From contig NC_079885.1 of the NCBI RefSeq assembly GCF_029227915.1, forward strand, positions 26,289,001 to 26,353,000: a stretch of 64,000 nt of DNA, in the 5' to 3' direction. The notes under the pieces were generated by a model, which saw only the letters and a program-made list of their open reading frames with translations, was not told the DNA's origin and did no database searches. Below are positions 1 to 11,939 of the stretch, piece after piece. The position numbers and the translations under genes were made by a program. The first letter of the stretch is position 1. Each line of letters opens with the position of its first letter. The DNA is from Hydractinia symbiolongicarpus (Eukaryota; Cnidaria; Hydrozoa; Anthoathecata; Hydractiniidae).

Positions 1-395
1 AAAGTCAGCGCAAAGAGTCGAATTCAGTGTTAAAGTCACTGCAAAGAGTCGAGTTCAGTGTTGAAGTCACTGCAAAGAGTCGAATTCAGTGTTAAAGTCA
101 GTGCAAAGAGTCGAATTCAGTATAAAAGTCACTGCAAAGATTCAAATTCAGTGTTAAAGTCAGTGCAAAGTTTCAAATTCAGTGTTAAAGTCACTGCAAA
201 GAGTCGAATTCAGTGTTAAAGTCAGTGCAAAGTTTCAAATTCACTGTAAAAGTCACTGCAAAGAGTCGAGTTCAGTGTTAAAGTCACTGCAAAGAGTCGA
301 GTTCAGTGTTAAAGTCACTGCAAAGAGTCGAATTCACTGTAAACGTTACTGCGAAGGGTCGAATTCAGTGTAAAAGTTTGCTTTCACTGTAATAG
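1..395. repeat. 31-bp minisatellite
   Basis: About twelve head-to-tail copies of a 31-bp unit run from the left edge, with core AAAGTCACTGCAAAGAGTCG followed by AATTCAGTGTT. Copies differ by a few substitutions (CACTG/CAGTG, GAGTCG/TTTCAA), and the last ones at 330-395 are the most degraded. The array starts before base 1, so its full length is unknown. It lies in an intron of the minus-strand DRC4 gene. The unit length is not a multiple of three, so the open frame across it (182-373) repeats every 93 bp and is not evidence of a protein. Confidence 0.97.
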
Positions 396-1212
396 TTCTG
401 TATGAAAACCGCTACAGCCCAAATGCATTTCATCCTAGAAGTGTTCTTCTCTGCCTTCAACCAGTGAAGTACTCGCAACATATATACATTCAGGTGGGGT
501 GAATCTTCTCCTGGTATTAAAGAAAGGGATGAAATCTCATCCTAGTTTAAGATTAAGAAAAAAATGGACATAAACACTATTAATGGGATGAAGTCTAAAC
601 ATAATTATTTTTTCATTCTATAAGGAGTATACTGAAGGCATACTTTTCACACTTTGAAAAACATTTTGTTCTTCTTTTTTCGTGATAACTTGGTAAAAGG
701 ACTGGAAAAAAAAGCGGTTAAATTTTAAGTTTTTCCTTTAGAGGTTTATTATTATTAAAAGTATATTTTGTCATAAATTTATACCACTTCAATATTTATT
801 TATGGGTTTTAAACTGGAAATGGATTTGAAGATACCCGCCTATTTATGGATGTCAAAATGTGGTCTATATACGGTGACAATTATTCATTTTTTATGGGAT
901 AGTTCATAATCTGTGACATTTACTTTGTGTTATCATACAAAATGTTGGCAAAAAACATTTTAGCAAAATACATGTTTCATTCCAGGATAAGATCACTCAC
1001 AATCGGACAAGATATGCTAATGTCACCTTGGGAGGAGACTCTTATGTAAACTCTTTTCGTTCCAGACTTTGATAAGATTCCCAGGTACGAGATTTCATTG
1101 GTCTTAGGGTACTTTTAAAAAAAGCAGCCTGTGATTACAGCAAATATTCAATTCAATTAGTCTCAAGCCTTATTATCTAGTAGTAACCAAAAATAAAACA
1201 TTAGCTTCTTAC
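396..1212. other. DRC4 intron sequence, no gene seen
   Basis: This AT-rich stretch lies between the minisatellite and the last DRC4 exon visible in the window. No DRC4 homology downstream of that exon was found here, so the next exon is off the left edge. A loosely repeated GATGAAATCTCATCCTAG-type motif occurs near 427-595. Nothing else is supported. Confidence 0.7.
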
Positions 1213-4200
1213 TTGTTTGTGTAACTCCTGTACTTCTTCTTTAGCTTTTTGAAGAGGTTCGATTAATTTACGATTCTCTGCCATAACTTCATTCATTTGT
1301 TTCTCAAGCCTTTCTTCTTTTTTACGCATCTCTTCAACTTGTTCCTAATAAAAATCAAATTTTTGTGTGACATTACACACAACATGAAAAAAAAAAACAA
1401 GAAGATAACAATTCATTAAGTATTTGGGGTAACAATACATATGAAAATTTTTTTTATAACATTTATACAACCCCCAAATAGAAGGAGCCTCTATGGGCCA
1501 ATACTTCAGAAGCAAGTGCCCATAAACGCTTAAGTGATATTGTACGAAATAATATAAAGATGTGACCAGTCAGAAAAAGCCTGGGGTATATAGGCAATAA
1601 GCAAAAATAATAAAAGTAGTCTGATTGGTTAAAAGGCATTCAATTATAGTGCAATCCAGTTAATATTTGCCAGTAATGCCTACTGAAACGTTTGAGACAT
1701 TTAAAATAAAGTGAAATATGCTAACTTGATTATATATACTATACTAACAAATATTAAACAACACACTAGTAACATTTCATCGAAGAAAGCTTGACATGCT
1801 AAATGTTAAAAGTGCATCTTCACTTATTTCTCATAGCTTCTCTGTTCTACCCTCTCTACATTATATAGCACGTTTTTCCAGTTTTTTTTTCGCATTCACA
1901 AATTTACCTAAACTTTCTAAACTTCTTGAAGTTAGATTATTTTTTTTAAAAAAGGTAATAATTCATATACTAACTGATTTTTTTGGCAGTACTGAAGAAT
2001 ATTGACTAATGTCGAAAGTATTGCATAAGTTTTAAAGAAGTTTTAAAGAATATTACCTTCAGTGAATTGATAAGTGCCAAATTATTCAACGTTATGTCAT
2101 TGTAATAATTTTTTATATCACTGAATGCCTTTTCATGATTCTTCATTAATGTATTTATCTGGCCATTTTTCCTCTCCTCTATTTCATGAATTTCTGTTTT
2201 CCTTCGCAACTCAAGTTCATCACGTAAAGTTCTCATCTTTTTCTCATACTTCGCCTCAATCTCTAAATAAGTATGAAATCAAAAAACATAGAAAACAAAA
2301 GTAAAAAGCTAAAAATTTGAGGATGGTGTCTTTTCCATACATTTAAGTACAGGAATCTATGGAAAAGTACCTTTAAGTATCTTCTATTAAAAAATACACT
2401 CTTGAAGGTAAAAAAATCTGTATAAAGGTGGCATGTAACAAAAGTCAGTGCAAAACACACAGTCTATATGCAACAGATCAGTACCAACACACCAAAAAAA
2501 ACAAAAAAACAATTCTGGTCAAAATGTATTAACAAAAGACCAACAGAATTGGATAATTTTATATCAGAGTCAAGGGTTTTAAAGTTGTTAAAGTTCATTT
2601 GTCAGTGTTTAGAGCAGACCTAGGACTTTGGGTCTTAGGTTATTTGGTTAAATTTAAACTCTGGAAATTTTAATTGTTATAATGTTAAATGTTAAATGCT
2701 AATCAGCATGGCTTTTTCCCTGAATTTAGAAGATGCAACAAGCAAGCTTAAAACAATTTATGTCTGGCCTAAATGTGTGTAAACGATTGACACTTTTGTC
2801 CATATTTAAAAAATGATGAATAAACTGCGCACGCTTCCATATTTTTTACCAGGATTACAGTATGAGAAAAATTGGCCCCCAAAAAATTAAGTGCTAACAT
2901 TGTTTTAAGGTGCAATAATAACTACCTCGGGAGGAGAAATTAATATGATTTTTTATGAATTTAATTTGTTGCATGAAAAAATAATTTAAATTTAGCACTG
3001 TGTCATGAAAACTTGTTAAACTCACCATATTCATTTAATTTGCTAGCATCTGTACATTTTAAAATGTTTCTCAAAAAAAAACGTCAAATAATTATATGCA
3101 TATGTTGATTTAAAAAACAAATGAATAAATTGTTGAAAGTGATTTTGTGCAGTCAAAACAAAAAAACTCAAAGTTTTTTGTATTTTGAAAGAAATATTAT
3201 TTTTTTACCTATTTTCGCATGTTATTAGCTAAATTCTTGAAAATTATTATCTTTCAACAACTACTGTGTTGTGTTTTACAATCAAGGTTTTGCCTAACAA
3301 TAAATGGAATCACAGTCCCGATATTTACTTGCGCACACATCTAAGTGATTACGTAATGCCCGATGCACGCGCAAAATGGAGGTAAAAATGTAAACAAACT
3401 AAGCAGAAAAGTTACCTCCATTTCTGCGTGTGCAGGAAAAATATGGCACTATGATTGAGTGTATGAACCAAGAAGTTTTCAAATTATTTTTAATATTTAT
3501 ATTTGGAAAATACAAGAGGGGACCGTTAAGTAAGTAAATAAGTAAGTATGTATTTATTCATTTGTTCTAATAGACTTGACATCATTCAGATAGGATAGTA
3601 CCTAATAAGTAGGAATGACCACCAAATAAGGTCTTTTTGGGGAACGAAATTTGGACATAAAAATGTAGAAAATTTTTAAAAAAAATGCTATGTTGTTTTC
3701 GTGATATGTAAAAAGATTTTTATCACACAAAAAACAGTGCTTTTGTCTGGATTTTTTTTGTTAGTTTTTGGGTTATCTGTTATGCAATGTGGTTTAAATT
3801 ATGAGGCTTAGTTGCTTCAAAGTTCTGTGATAAAGAGCAGTCCACTAGGTGCTTATCAGATTTTTTGTGGAACTGTAAAGCAACTAGTAAATGATTTTTA
3901 AAGCAAATTTTCTAGTACAATTGTTAGTACAAAATATAAAGTAAAAAAATCACAAGGTACATAAAATAAATGTGTACATTTCAACAAATAAATCAAACCG
4001 TTTGCTTGTCTTTCAAAGTCGTTTCTGAGTGTGGTTATTTCTTCATCTTTACCCTGAGAAAAGTTACAATATGATAAATAGAAAAAAATATTTCAAAAAT
4101 CACACAAGCGATACAGAATTAAAAATCCCTAAGTAATTTAAAGAGGAAGCTAATACATAACACACTTACTCGCAGTAAAGACTTGATAACATCTTCATTT

Positions 4201-6754
4201 GAAAGTTCTTGTTCTTTAAGTTCTACTTTAAGGCTTCGCTTATCTTTTCGAAGATCAGATTCTTTACCTTTATGTTCATCCTGTGCAAGTTTTATTGCAA
4301 CAGCACCTAAGATATGATGATAAGATAACACAAAAATAGTACAAATATCTATGACAACGCAACAGCACAAATAAACTTGTAGTTTAAAAGGACGACAGAA
4401 ACAAAATTTAGGTACATTTAAGTTACCAAGCTGGCTTTTGATTTGTAAAATGTAGACTTAAATTGATGGAATGAACTAGGTAAGTTTAAAACAAAATGTG
4501 ATAACAAAAGTATTATTATAAGTATCATAAAAATAATTTTCTATATCTTTACAAAGAGAAATTTTGAAATGTTGGGAGAAAAATATTAAACTCAAAAACC
4601 GATGAAGCTCAGTTAAACCCACAAAATTTAAATAGTTCTGTAATCTATATTATAGACGCACACAATGCAGTACACAAAGGACAGATGATCCAGTGGATCT
4701 TTTCATGGTTATCGACTAGTGTGATCAAAACAACTTTTGTATCATAAAAGTTTAAAAATATCCCAACTGATATCCAAGTGATATTGTTGAGCTGTTGCTC
4801 AACAAGTCTTTTTAATAATTGTGTGAAATACAAAGCCCCAGGTCAAAAGCACAGACTAAGCTTGCGAGGTCTGTACCCTTGAACAAGGGTACTAGGCGAC
4901 ATTTTCTCATCATCGACAAGTTCATGTCTGATTTTAAACCTTTGTAAGTACACAAAACAAATTTGAATTATGTGGTCTATGTGGTCTTTGTGGATTGTAA
5001 CGAAAATTTATTTTTAGGTGAGTGAATTTCATATTTTCTTTTATGCTATAAAAAGTTTTTGTTTGTTTTCATTTGTGTACATTTTGATGGTACCATTTTA
5101 ATAATGGCTTCTGAAAGCAGCTATTATTGCTCGATAGAATGCTTTGTATGGAACCATAAAAGCTCCATACAATGCTTTAATGAGCTGTAACTTAACCAAT
5201 TCATTCAATTAGCTCAAACTATCTATTTTTTGTATTAGTAAAGTAATAAATAATCTCATTGCATATCAATATGCTGACCCCAAGTTATAGGAATGTAAAA
5301 AATTTTGAAATTGACCTGAAATGAGCGAATGAATGTTTACTTGGCATAATTAATTGGGTTAAACAATTCACCTTTAATTCCAGAAATGTCAAAATTTGCT
5401 TTAAATAAATATGACATTGTAAATAAAATCTAAAAACCTTGATAATGAAAGAATTGATTGACAAAGACCTTAATAAAGAAAAATTGTTACACAATTTTTC
5501 GAATTTTTTAACTCAACCCCTTTGGGCCTGAATTGATTTGGAAATTTGTTACAGTTATTGGCATATGCCACTATCAATAACAGCTAAAGCATCCATGAAC
5601 ATAGAGATATCACAAATTTATATTTAAAGTGACAAGAAGCTAGCATACTCTCTGCTTTTAGTTCAGTAATATTGTTTTGATGCTCATAGAGGAGATGTTT
5701 GACTTTTTGTTTATATACTTTAATTTCCACTTGATGTCGCTCTTCAGCCTCTTCTTCTTCTCGTTCTTTATTACGTAAATCAGCTTTTTTTTCATCTAAT
5801 TGTCGCTTGGTAATTTCCCAAAATGTGTTGACTTTATCTCTTTCAAGCTGAAAATAATTTCTCTCTTCCCGCTCTCGATCGAGTTCTTCTCTGAGGCGTA
5901 CAATATACTCTTCAAGCTAAACAGTTAAGAACATAATTTGGTTCATTGTAATGTCCAACACTTAAGATAACTCTGTCTTAAATGACTAATTTCACCTCAT
6001 AGTAATTTACATTTCAGTACAAACAGGGTATGTGTTACGTTAAAAACATCAGCAAAGCATATACAGGGTTCCCACTCTTTTTTTTTTAAAACAAAATTTG
6101 AGAAAAATTGAGAACTTTTAAGGAGATTTTTGTGATTTTTGAGGAGCCTTTGTTAACACAATTGAGGAGATTTGAGGAGAAAAACTTGCACTTGTAAAAA
6201 AGAAGGAACACACAGACTGGCATCTTCTTACAAAAGATAACTAAGAAACTTTGCTTCAAATATAAACACAACAAAAAAAGTAATTTTTGCAAAGTAATTT
6301 TTGCAGGCACAGCAACCACAAATTGTGGTGCTTCAAAATAAATAATATAAAAACTAGCATATATAAAAAATAACCAAATATCAAAAAAAATTTTGAGGAG
6401 ATTTGAGAAGAAAACCAATAAAACAAAAAAAGTTGAGGACATTCAAGGAAAATTGAGGAGACCTTTTATATTTGAGGACATTTGAGGAGTTATGAGGAGG
6501 CGTGGGAACCCTGATATAATAGACCTTATGTATAACACATTTTATAACACACCTGCTCTTTACTCATTTCCTCAGTACTGATTCCATCTACAATAGTTGG
6601 AGCTTTTGCTTTTGCTGATTTTTTCTTTTTTCCTTTTTTCGGCGGCTATAAAATATAACAACAGATTGGTAAAGATCAAAATATAACAAGATATGTAAAC
6701 AATCTTATTTATTAGCGAAAGTTATAAATATAATAAATATAATCTGCTTACCAT
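1213..6754 (-). CDS. Dynein regulatory complex subunit 4 (GAS8), 5' part
   Basis: DRC4/GAS8 is a coiled-coil subunit of the nexin-dynein regulatory complex of ciliary axonemes. Seven coding exons read on the minus strand: 6752-6754 (ATG only), 6553-6645, 5649-5916, 4170-4306, 3999-4053, 2057-2262 and 1213-1344. All junctions are GT/AG and all phases agree, giving 298 residues. The protein starts with a Lys-rich [16 protein letters not shown] segment and IVDG, then [85 protein letters not shown] and [14 protein letters not shown], a near-continuous match to the vertebrate family. Vertebrate GAS8 is about 478 residues, so the C-terminal third lies left of base 1. The exon 5 donor is GTTTGA, weak but in phase. 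The ATG-only first exon is inferred from ATG directly abutting GTAAGC. Confidence 0.95.
3365..3433. repeat. Fold-back inverted repeat in DRC4 intron
   Basis: The arm at 3365-3385, ending AAAATGGAGGTAA, and the arm at 3412-3433, starting TTACCTCCATTT, are inverted copies with only a few mismatches, separated by 26 bp. It is either a short hairpin-forming sequence or the remnant of a small inverted-repeat element. No function is visible. Confidence 0.75.
6064..6513. mobile_element. hAT-like MITE in DRC4 intron
   Basis: The segment begins CAGGGTTCCCAC (6064-6075) and ends GTGGGAACCCTG (6502-6513), a perfect 12-bp terminal inverted repeat of the CAGGG...CCCTG type common in hAT transposons. The interior has no transposase and is filled with variants of GAGGAGATTTGAGGAG. 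Flanks are ATATA-rich on both sides, but an exact 8-bp target duplication is not evident. It is non-autonomous and lies in the DRC4 intron between exons 2 and 3. Confidence 0.8.
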
Positions 6755-7858
6755 TTTGATAAGATAATGACTATTGAAATTTTCTATTTATTTATAATTC
6801 AACTAAAAAAAAAATTGTTATATAAGAGGTGAGTCACCAAATATCCATGTAGTTAAATCAGCTTCTTCACATTTACCAACCCCCAACCAGTCACCCATAC
6901 ACCTTCTACACCTATAACTATAGTATACATTCTATGAAATATGGAAATTTAAAGAAAAAACCATGCTTCACCAAACTTATAATAAAAAAGGTATAGAAAG
7001 CAGTTGTGAATTAAAAAATGTAAATATAGCTTTCGTGATTGTTATAATAGCTTGTATTTAACAAGTAAAAACAAAAGGTTTTTAAAATCTCATTGTTATG
7101 GTTATTTTACATTTATCTGGCAACTCCTTTTTACGTATTTATTTAAAAAAAGGGCTCTAACGCAATATGGCAACTCCGCTCACCACACAACTTCATGGTT
7201 TTGACTATGCATCAACCCCTTAAAACAACTTTGCAAGGTTGGTAAAAAAGGTGGGCAATTGCACAGGGTCGATCAAAAAAAGCATTCGCGGAAACGTCCT
7301 AGTTCCATGATTTACATCTCAATTCCTTTCAATGTGAGATCCACTGGAATTAATCTAAAGCCTATTTTATGATTAAAATGGTTCCAATACTTGGTGACTT
7401 GTCTCAGATGTCGCAAATGGCTGCTCCAACTATCACAGTGTACCTTTTTCTATTGCTCAAAAAACAGACACAACATCAGGAAAACTTGGTAAAGCATATG
7501 AACAAAGAGGATATGCGAAGGAGAGCACGTATGGCGATGAAAACCTTTTTTAAAAAATATTCTTCTTTGAAACTGTCTAGTTTCATAATAATATAGGTTT
7601 GTTATGTACTTAATGAATGGTGGTTACAGAGATAACAATAGATTAAATGTCATACCTTCAACGCACAAAACTTTTCTTATCGGTGAGCTACCCCAACGAT
7701 GTTTAAGGTGTCTAGTCTGTAAGAACACAAATTTTATTATCAGTGAAATTGGTAATATGGTAGACCCAGCCTTAGGGCTCAGGATATTATGTCATAGCCA
7801 TCCAGTGTTGCCAGTAAACAGAAAAAAGTGAAATCTCGTTATTTAGAAGTTCACGTAC
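6755..7858. other. Upstream region of DRC4; no certain gene
   Basis: This holds the DRC4 5' UTR and promoter (transcription leftwards) and then unassigned sequence. Two short plus-strand open frames at 7369-7596 and 7604-7831 code for 75 residues each. The second has a small Cys cluster (RCLRCLVC). Neither resembles a family I recognise, neither has convincing splice context, and both may be chance or transposon-derived. Confidence 0.5.
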
Positions 7859-8916
7859 AGTACTGTAAAAAGGTATCTTAACATCGCAATCCTCTATCGT
7901 GCGCGACACGAGCAATAGGCGATAGCTTTTTGATAGAAGTGAATTATATCGCGTCTATCAGGATGTTGCGATAGGCTCGATCTATCGCGTAGTATTACTC
8001 GATGGAGTAAATTGCATTATAATACTTATTTTAAATTAAATACTGAACTTCAAACAAAACAAAACAATGCTTATAAGGGTTTCTTTTTTTCTATGATAAT
8101 TTAGGAATAATAATTCTTGTGTGAATAAAGTTAAACAAATTTGCCTGACTTTCGACGAAAGTAATAAAAAGTATATTAAATATTTTTCTATTGCCATTTT
8201 TTGTTCCAAGTTTTTAAACTGCGATCTTAAAAACCTTTCTATCGCCGTTTTTCGTTTTTAAACTTTTAAAATGCAATCTAATTTTATTCCAAAAACTTCG
8301 GTTTTATGCAATCTTTTAACTTGAAAGAACTCCAAGCCTTCGGTGAGAGGCTTCATTTAACGTCATTAATTTCTATGAAAATTATGACGAAACTATACAA
8401 GCAATTCTCTTGATTCGTGGATCTTATGATAAAAAGCAACTTTCAAAATTAGAAGTAAAGCAACTTCTTATACAAACTTCTTTGAAACGATACAAACTAC
8501 AAACAAACTTTATTTTAAATTATACGAACTTTATACGAACTTTAATTTTGATGGTACGAAAAAGTCTGTATTTTAAAATTTAATAAAATGATACAAATTT
8601 TTTATACGAATTATACGAACTAAGTATGAACATTTCGAGACAATCCCTTATTTTTTTTCTTTATGCTGTGATTTAAGAACAGTATAATAAAATTATTTCT
8701 TTCGAGATTATCGTTTCATTTTTTTTTTCTTTGCGCTACAATTTAATAAGAACAGATACTTTTAACACATTGCGATGTATCGAGACTGTCTATCGAGGAA
8801 GCGCTATAAGGCTTCACGCGATAGGAATTTAGGAGCAAAAAAAGCTATATCGGACGTATCGATCAAGTCGCGCAAGATACGCGATCCTCGATTTTAAGAT
8901 ACCTTTTTACAGTACT
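7859..8916. mobile_element. Inverted-repeat DNA transposon, about 1.06 kb
   Basis: The left end AGTACTGTAAAAAGGTATCT (7859-7878, inverted match continuing to 7881) is repeated in inverted orientation at the right end (8894-8916). Subterminal regions on both sides are rich in CTATCG/CGATAG motifs (7885-7990 and 8775-8890). No transposase is present. TA dinucleotides next to both ends suggest TA insertion, but the palindromic terminus makes the exact border ambiguous. The interior carries a foreign fragment of a PIF/Harbinger-like element. Confidence 0.85.
8455..8653 (-). mobile_element. Truncated PIF/Harbinger-like fragment, nested
   Basis: Reverse-complemented, this segment matches the left end of the element at 55777-57383. 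It starts with GGGATTGTCTCGAAATGTTC and runs through the same series of GTTCGTATAA and GTATCATTTT subterminal motifs. The right border reads GAGACAATCCC followed by TTA, the expected terminus and target. Only about 200 bp of the element remain. It lies inside the 7859-8916 inverted-repeat element, so it probably inserted there later. Confidence 0.75.
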
Positions 8917-9054
8917 ATAGTATGGATGACTGTGATTTTATGGAGAATACAAAAAATTCTTATTGCATTTTTTAGGAATTATTTGAATTTATAGGATTTA
9001 TTCTATTTCAGAAGATCAGCTTAGCATTCAGAAGTAGATTAGCAAAACAATTGT

Positions 9055-9665
9055 TTGATTCACACTAACTCTCGTACTTTGTGCGAGAGACCGGGATTCG
9101 AATTTCCTTGGCAGCGATTCAATATGGGTGAGTGGTTACCATAGCCAGGGGTTTAAGGAGATGGCAATTGAGGAGAAAGCAAAATATGTGGGCGGTGGAT
9201 GTTGCAGAAAGTTGTTTGGTATAGCGTGCATCACAGCATCTGTAATAGAGGGCTGCTTTCATTTAAGACTTCTATCTGTAACGTTTTTGGCAAATTCTGA
9301 TGGAGATCACTTTTTAACTTTTTAATTTTTGTTTTTTTTTATTCTTTTTCTTTTCAATTTTCACATATTATAAATGTTACTATGTTTCATTGAGCTGAGG
9401 CAGTCTAAGGTTTATCATTGTTTGTTTCCTTTTTGTTCTAGTGGTCCCCAGTGGAAACAATCCCCTAACTATAGGTTTTTGTGATTTTCTGGGCTAGCCA
9501 TTTTAAATATCTATTATTATTATTATTATTACCCTAATTGTGTCTGCATAGCCCAAAATGAGCATTAAACACTCTAGGACTCCCATCTAAGCCATGGCTA
9601 CTCCTGGAAATAATTTTGAGAACAAAGGGCATGTGCTGGGTAATGAAGATTAAGATTTTTTGGGT
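9055..9665 (+). repeat. Decayed tRNA-derived SINE (head and 3' core)
   Basis: The head at 9075-9125 keeps GTGCGAGAG and GGGATTCGAATTTCC, resembling the box B region of the better copy at 32149. The core at 9562-9590 (AATGAGCATTAAACACTCTA) matches the 3' core of the copies at 32350 and 48170. About 400 bp separate head and core, more than in the other copies, and a (TTA)n run lies at 9512-9530, so the copy is interrupted or composite. The short open frame at 9128-9325 lies inside and is not supported as a gene. Confidence 0.5.
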
Positions 9666-10409
9666 AATAAAAACTGGAATTAAATTTTAATTAATTCTTC
9701 AAATTTTTCTTTCAAAATTTTACTGATACTTCTTTTTTGGATGGATTTCTTTGATTACTGTGGTCTGTTGTTTATATTTTCTACCCACAGAAATGGGTAC
9801 ACACAAAATCATACAAACTTTTTTAACTTTTGTAAACATTGGCAAGTAAAAACACAGTAGTACATGGTACTTTACTACAATCACGGGCAAAACATTTGTT
9901 TTTGAAATGTCAAATGCTAAAGAACCTCTGTTTTATAATGGAACTTAACTTTTATGACTTTAATTTTTCATTTGCGTGTATAAAATAACTTTATTTATTT
10001 TACTGTTAAATAAGAACCTCACCTCTAAAGTTTGCGTTTTTATTGGTGAGAATAGAAAGTAATAGTAAAAGAGTAATACGTACTATAAATCCCCTGAACT
10101 CAACGATGATTTTAAAATCCTTTTTAAAGTGTGCGTGTGTGATTTGCGTGGTTTGTGATTGTTATGGTAGTTTTGTAAACAGTATTTTTGAGAGCGAGGC
10201 CGTCTGTGTTAATCGAGGAAATAAACATTGTCTCGCTCTTTTAAAAGGAAGCAAAACGAAAAATTGGAAACGAAACGAAAGCAGTACGGAGGCTAGCTTA
10301 GCTAGCTAAATTTAGTTAGTGGGTATTTTTAAGAAAGAACGGCTTCTGACTTTAAGTGTATATATATATATATATGTATCAGAAGGTACACATTTAGCTA
10401 CACTGAACA
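9666..10409. other. Region upstream of the retrotransposon
   Basis: AT-rich sequence without a recognised gene. An 88-residue open frame at 10043-10309 has a Cys-rich stretch but matches no ORF1 type that I know. Together with the (TA)n run at 10360-10378, it may be 5' UTR of the retrotransposon starting at 10410. I could not locate the 5' end of that element. Confidence 0.45.
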
Positions 10410-11939
10410 ATGTTTTACGACTCTGTTGAATTTGTCTCTCAAAACTTTAATTCTTCCTACTTTTCCTTGTTTCATCTAAACATATCTTCCTTATCTAAAC
10501 ATTTTAATGATTTAACCTATCTCCTCTCTGACCTTAATTTTAATTTCAGTGCTATTGGTATAACAGAAACGGGTCTTCAAAGTAAATCTCCTTCTCTGAA
10601 CTGTAATCTAAATGGATATACCTTTATACATACTCCTTCAGAAAGCATTAAAGGTGGCGCTTTGTTATACATTTCTGATAAGCTCTCCTGTTCTAGTCGC
10701 CCTGACCTTGATCAACTATGTTATATAAGTCACCAACTTGAATCAGTATTTGTTGAAGTTATTCATCCTAAAGGTAAAAATTATATCATAGGTTGCATCT
10801 ACAAACATCCTCATATGGACCTACATGACTTTAATATGAACCATCTTACTCCTATATTAAGCAAAACCACCTCTGAGAACAAAAACATTTTTTTAATGGG
10901 AGACTTTAATGCAAATCTATTACTCTCTGATTCCAACCCTGATATTTCTGATTTTTTAGACTCTATATTTTCGTTTTCTTTAGCTCCTTCTATACTTCTT
11001 CCAACAAGAATTACAGAAAATACTAGTACTTTAATTGACAATATTTTTCATGACCCTTTTGAACTAAACTGCAAGTCTGGTAACATCATATCGTCAATAT
11101 CTGACCATTTCCCACAGTTTCTTATAATAAACAAACAACACGTCTTGCCGCCTCCTCCCACAAAAAGATCTCCTATTCCAGACTGGAATAAATTTAACCA
11201 AGAATTATTTTCTCAAAAAATATCTGCCATTGACTGGAATGAACTTCTTTGCTTAAATGAACTTGACCCATCTAAATCTTTTGATATTTTTCATACCTTT
11301 GTCAATAACTATATAAATGAATGTGTTCCTCTCAAAAAATCTTTTACTAGAAATAACACAAACTCTCATAAAGAATGGATCACTACTGGCATACTCACCT
11401 CTATACGCAAACGTGACGCTTTACATAAACAATTCATTAAAGAAAAAGATCCATTCATAAAATCTCTACTGCACACATCCTTTAAAAAATACAGAAACAA
11501 ACTTGTCACTCTATGTAGAATAAGTAAAAGTAACTTCTACAAACAATTTTTCATCAAAAATAAAAATAATTCAAAAGCTATCTGGGATGGTGTTCGTTCC
11601 ATCATTTCACTCCGGTCTGCCAAATCTCCTACTCCTTCTTGTTTAAACATTAACAATAATCTCACTACAGACCCATTAACCATATCTAATTCATTCAACA
11701 GTTGCTTCAGCTCAATTGCAGATAATTTAAGGAAATCGATTCCACCAAGCTTTAAACACTTTTCTTCGTATCTAAAAAACCCAACAGCTAATTCAATATT
11801 TTTTCGCCCAACTAATGATTTAGAAGTCCTTGATTGTATTTCTCTCTTTGATAAAAAAAATCAACAGGTCCTTTCAGCATTCCGTACCAAGTCCTTCTTC
11901 CTAATAAAAAACTCCTCGCAGTTCCAATTGCTAAATTAA
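10410..11939 (+). CDS. LINE endonuclease ORF, truncated by frameshift
   Basis: A 509-residue open frame starts with ATG and carries the exonuclease-endonuclease-phosphatase fold motifs of a LINE endonuclease, then the linker that precedes the reverse transcriptase. The last residues, after the poly-A run at 11853-11860, are out of frame. The expected continuation, with KSTGPFSIP-like sequence typical of the domain's start, lies in the other frame. The function is to nick target DNA for target-primed reverse transcription. Confidence 0.9.
   Translation: MFYDSVEFVSQNFNSSYFSLFHLNISSLSKHFNDLTYLLSDLNFNFSAIGITETGLQSKSPSLNCNLNGYTFIHTPSESIKGGALLYISDKLSCSSRPDLDQLCYISHQLESVFVEVIHPKGKNYIIGCIYKHPHMDLHDFNMNHLTPILSKTTSENKNIFLMGDFNANLLLSDSNPDISDFLDSIFSFSLAPSILLPTRITENTSTLIDNIFHDPFELNCKSGNIISSISDHFPQFLIINKQHVLPPPPTKRSPIPDWNKFNQELFSQKISAIDWNELLCLNELDPSKSFDIFHTFVNNYINECVPLKKSFTRNNTNSHKEWITTGILTSIRKRDALHKQFIKEKDPFIKSLLHTSFKKYRNKLVTLCRISKSNFYKQFFIKNKNNSKAIWDGVRSIISLRSAKSPTPSCLNINNNLTTDPLTISNSFNSCFSSIADNLRKSIPPSFKHFSSYLKNPTANSIFFRPTNDLEVLDCISLFDKKNQQVLSAFRTKSFFLIKNSSQFQLLN

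Noticed and set aside
182-373. 63-residue open frame in the minisatellite
   Set aside because: It arises from three register shifts of the 31-bp repeat and has no independent coding support.
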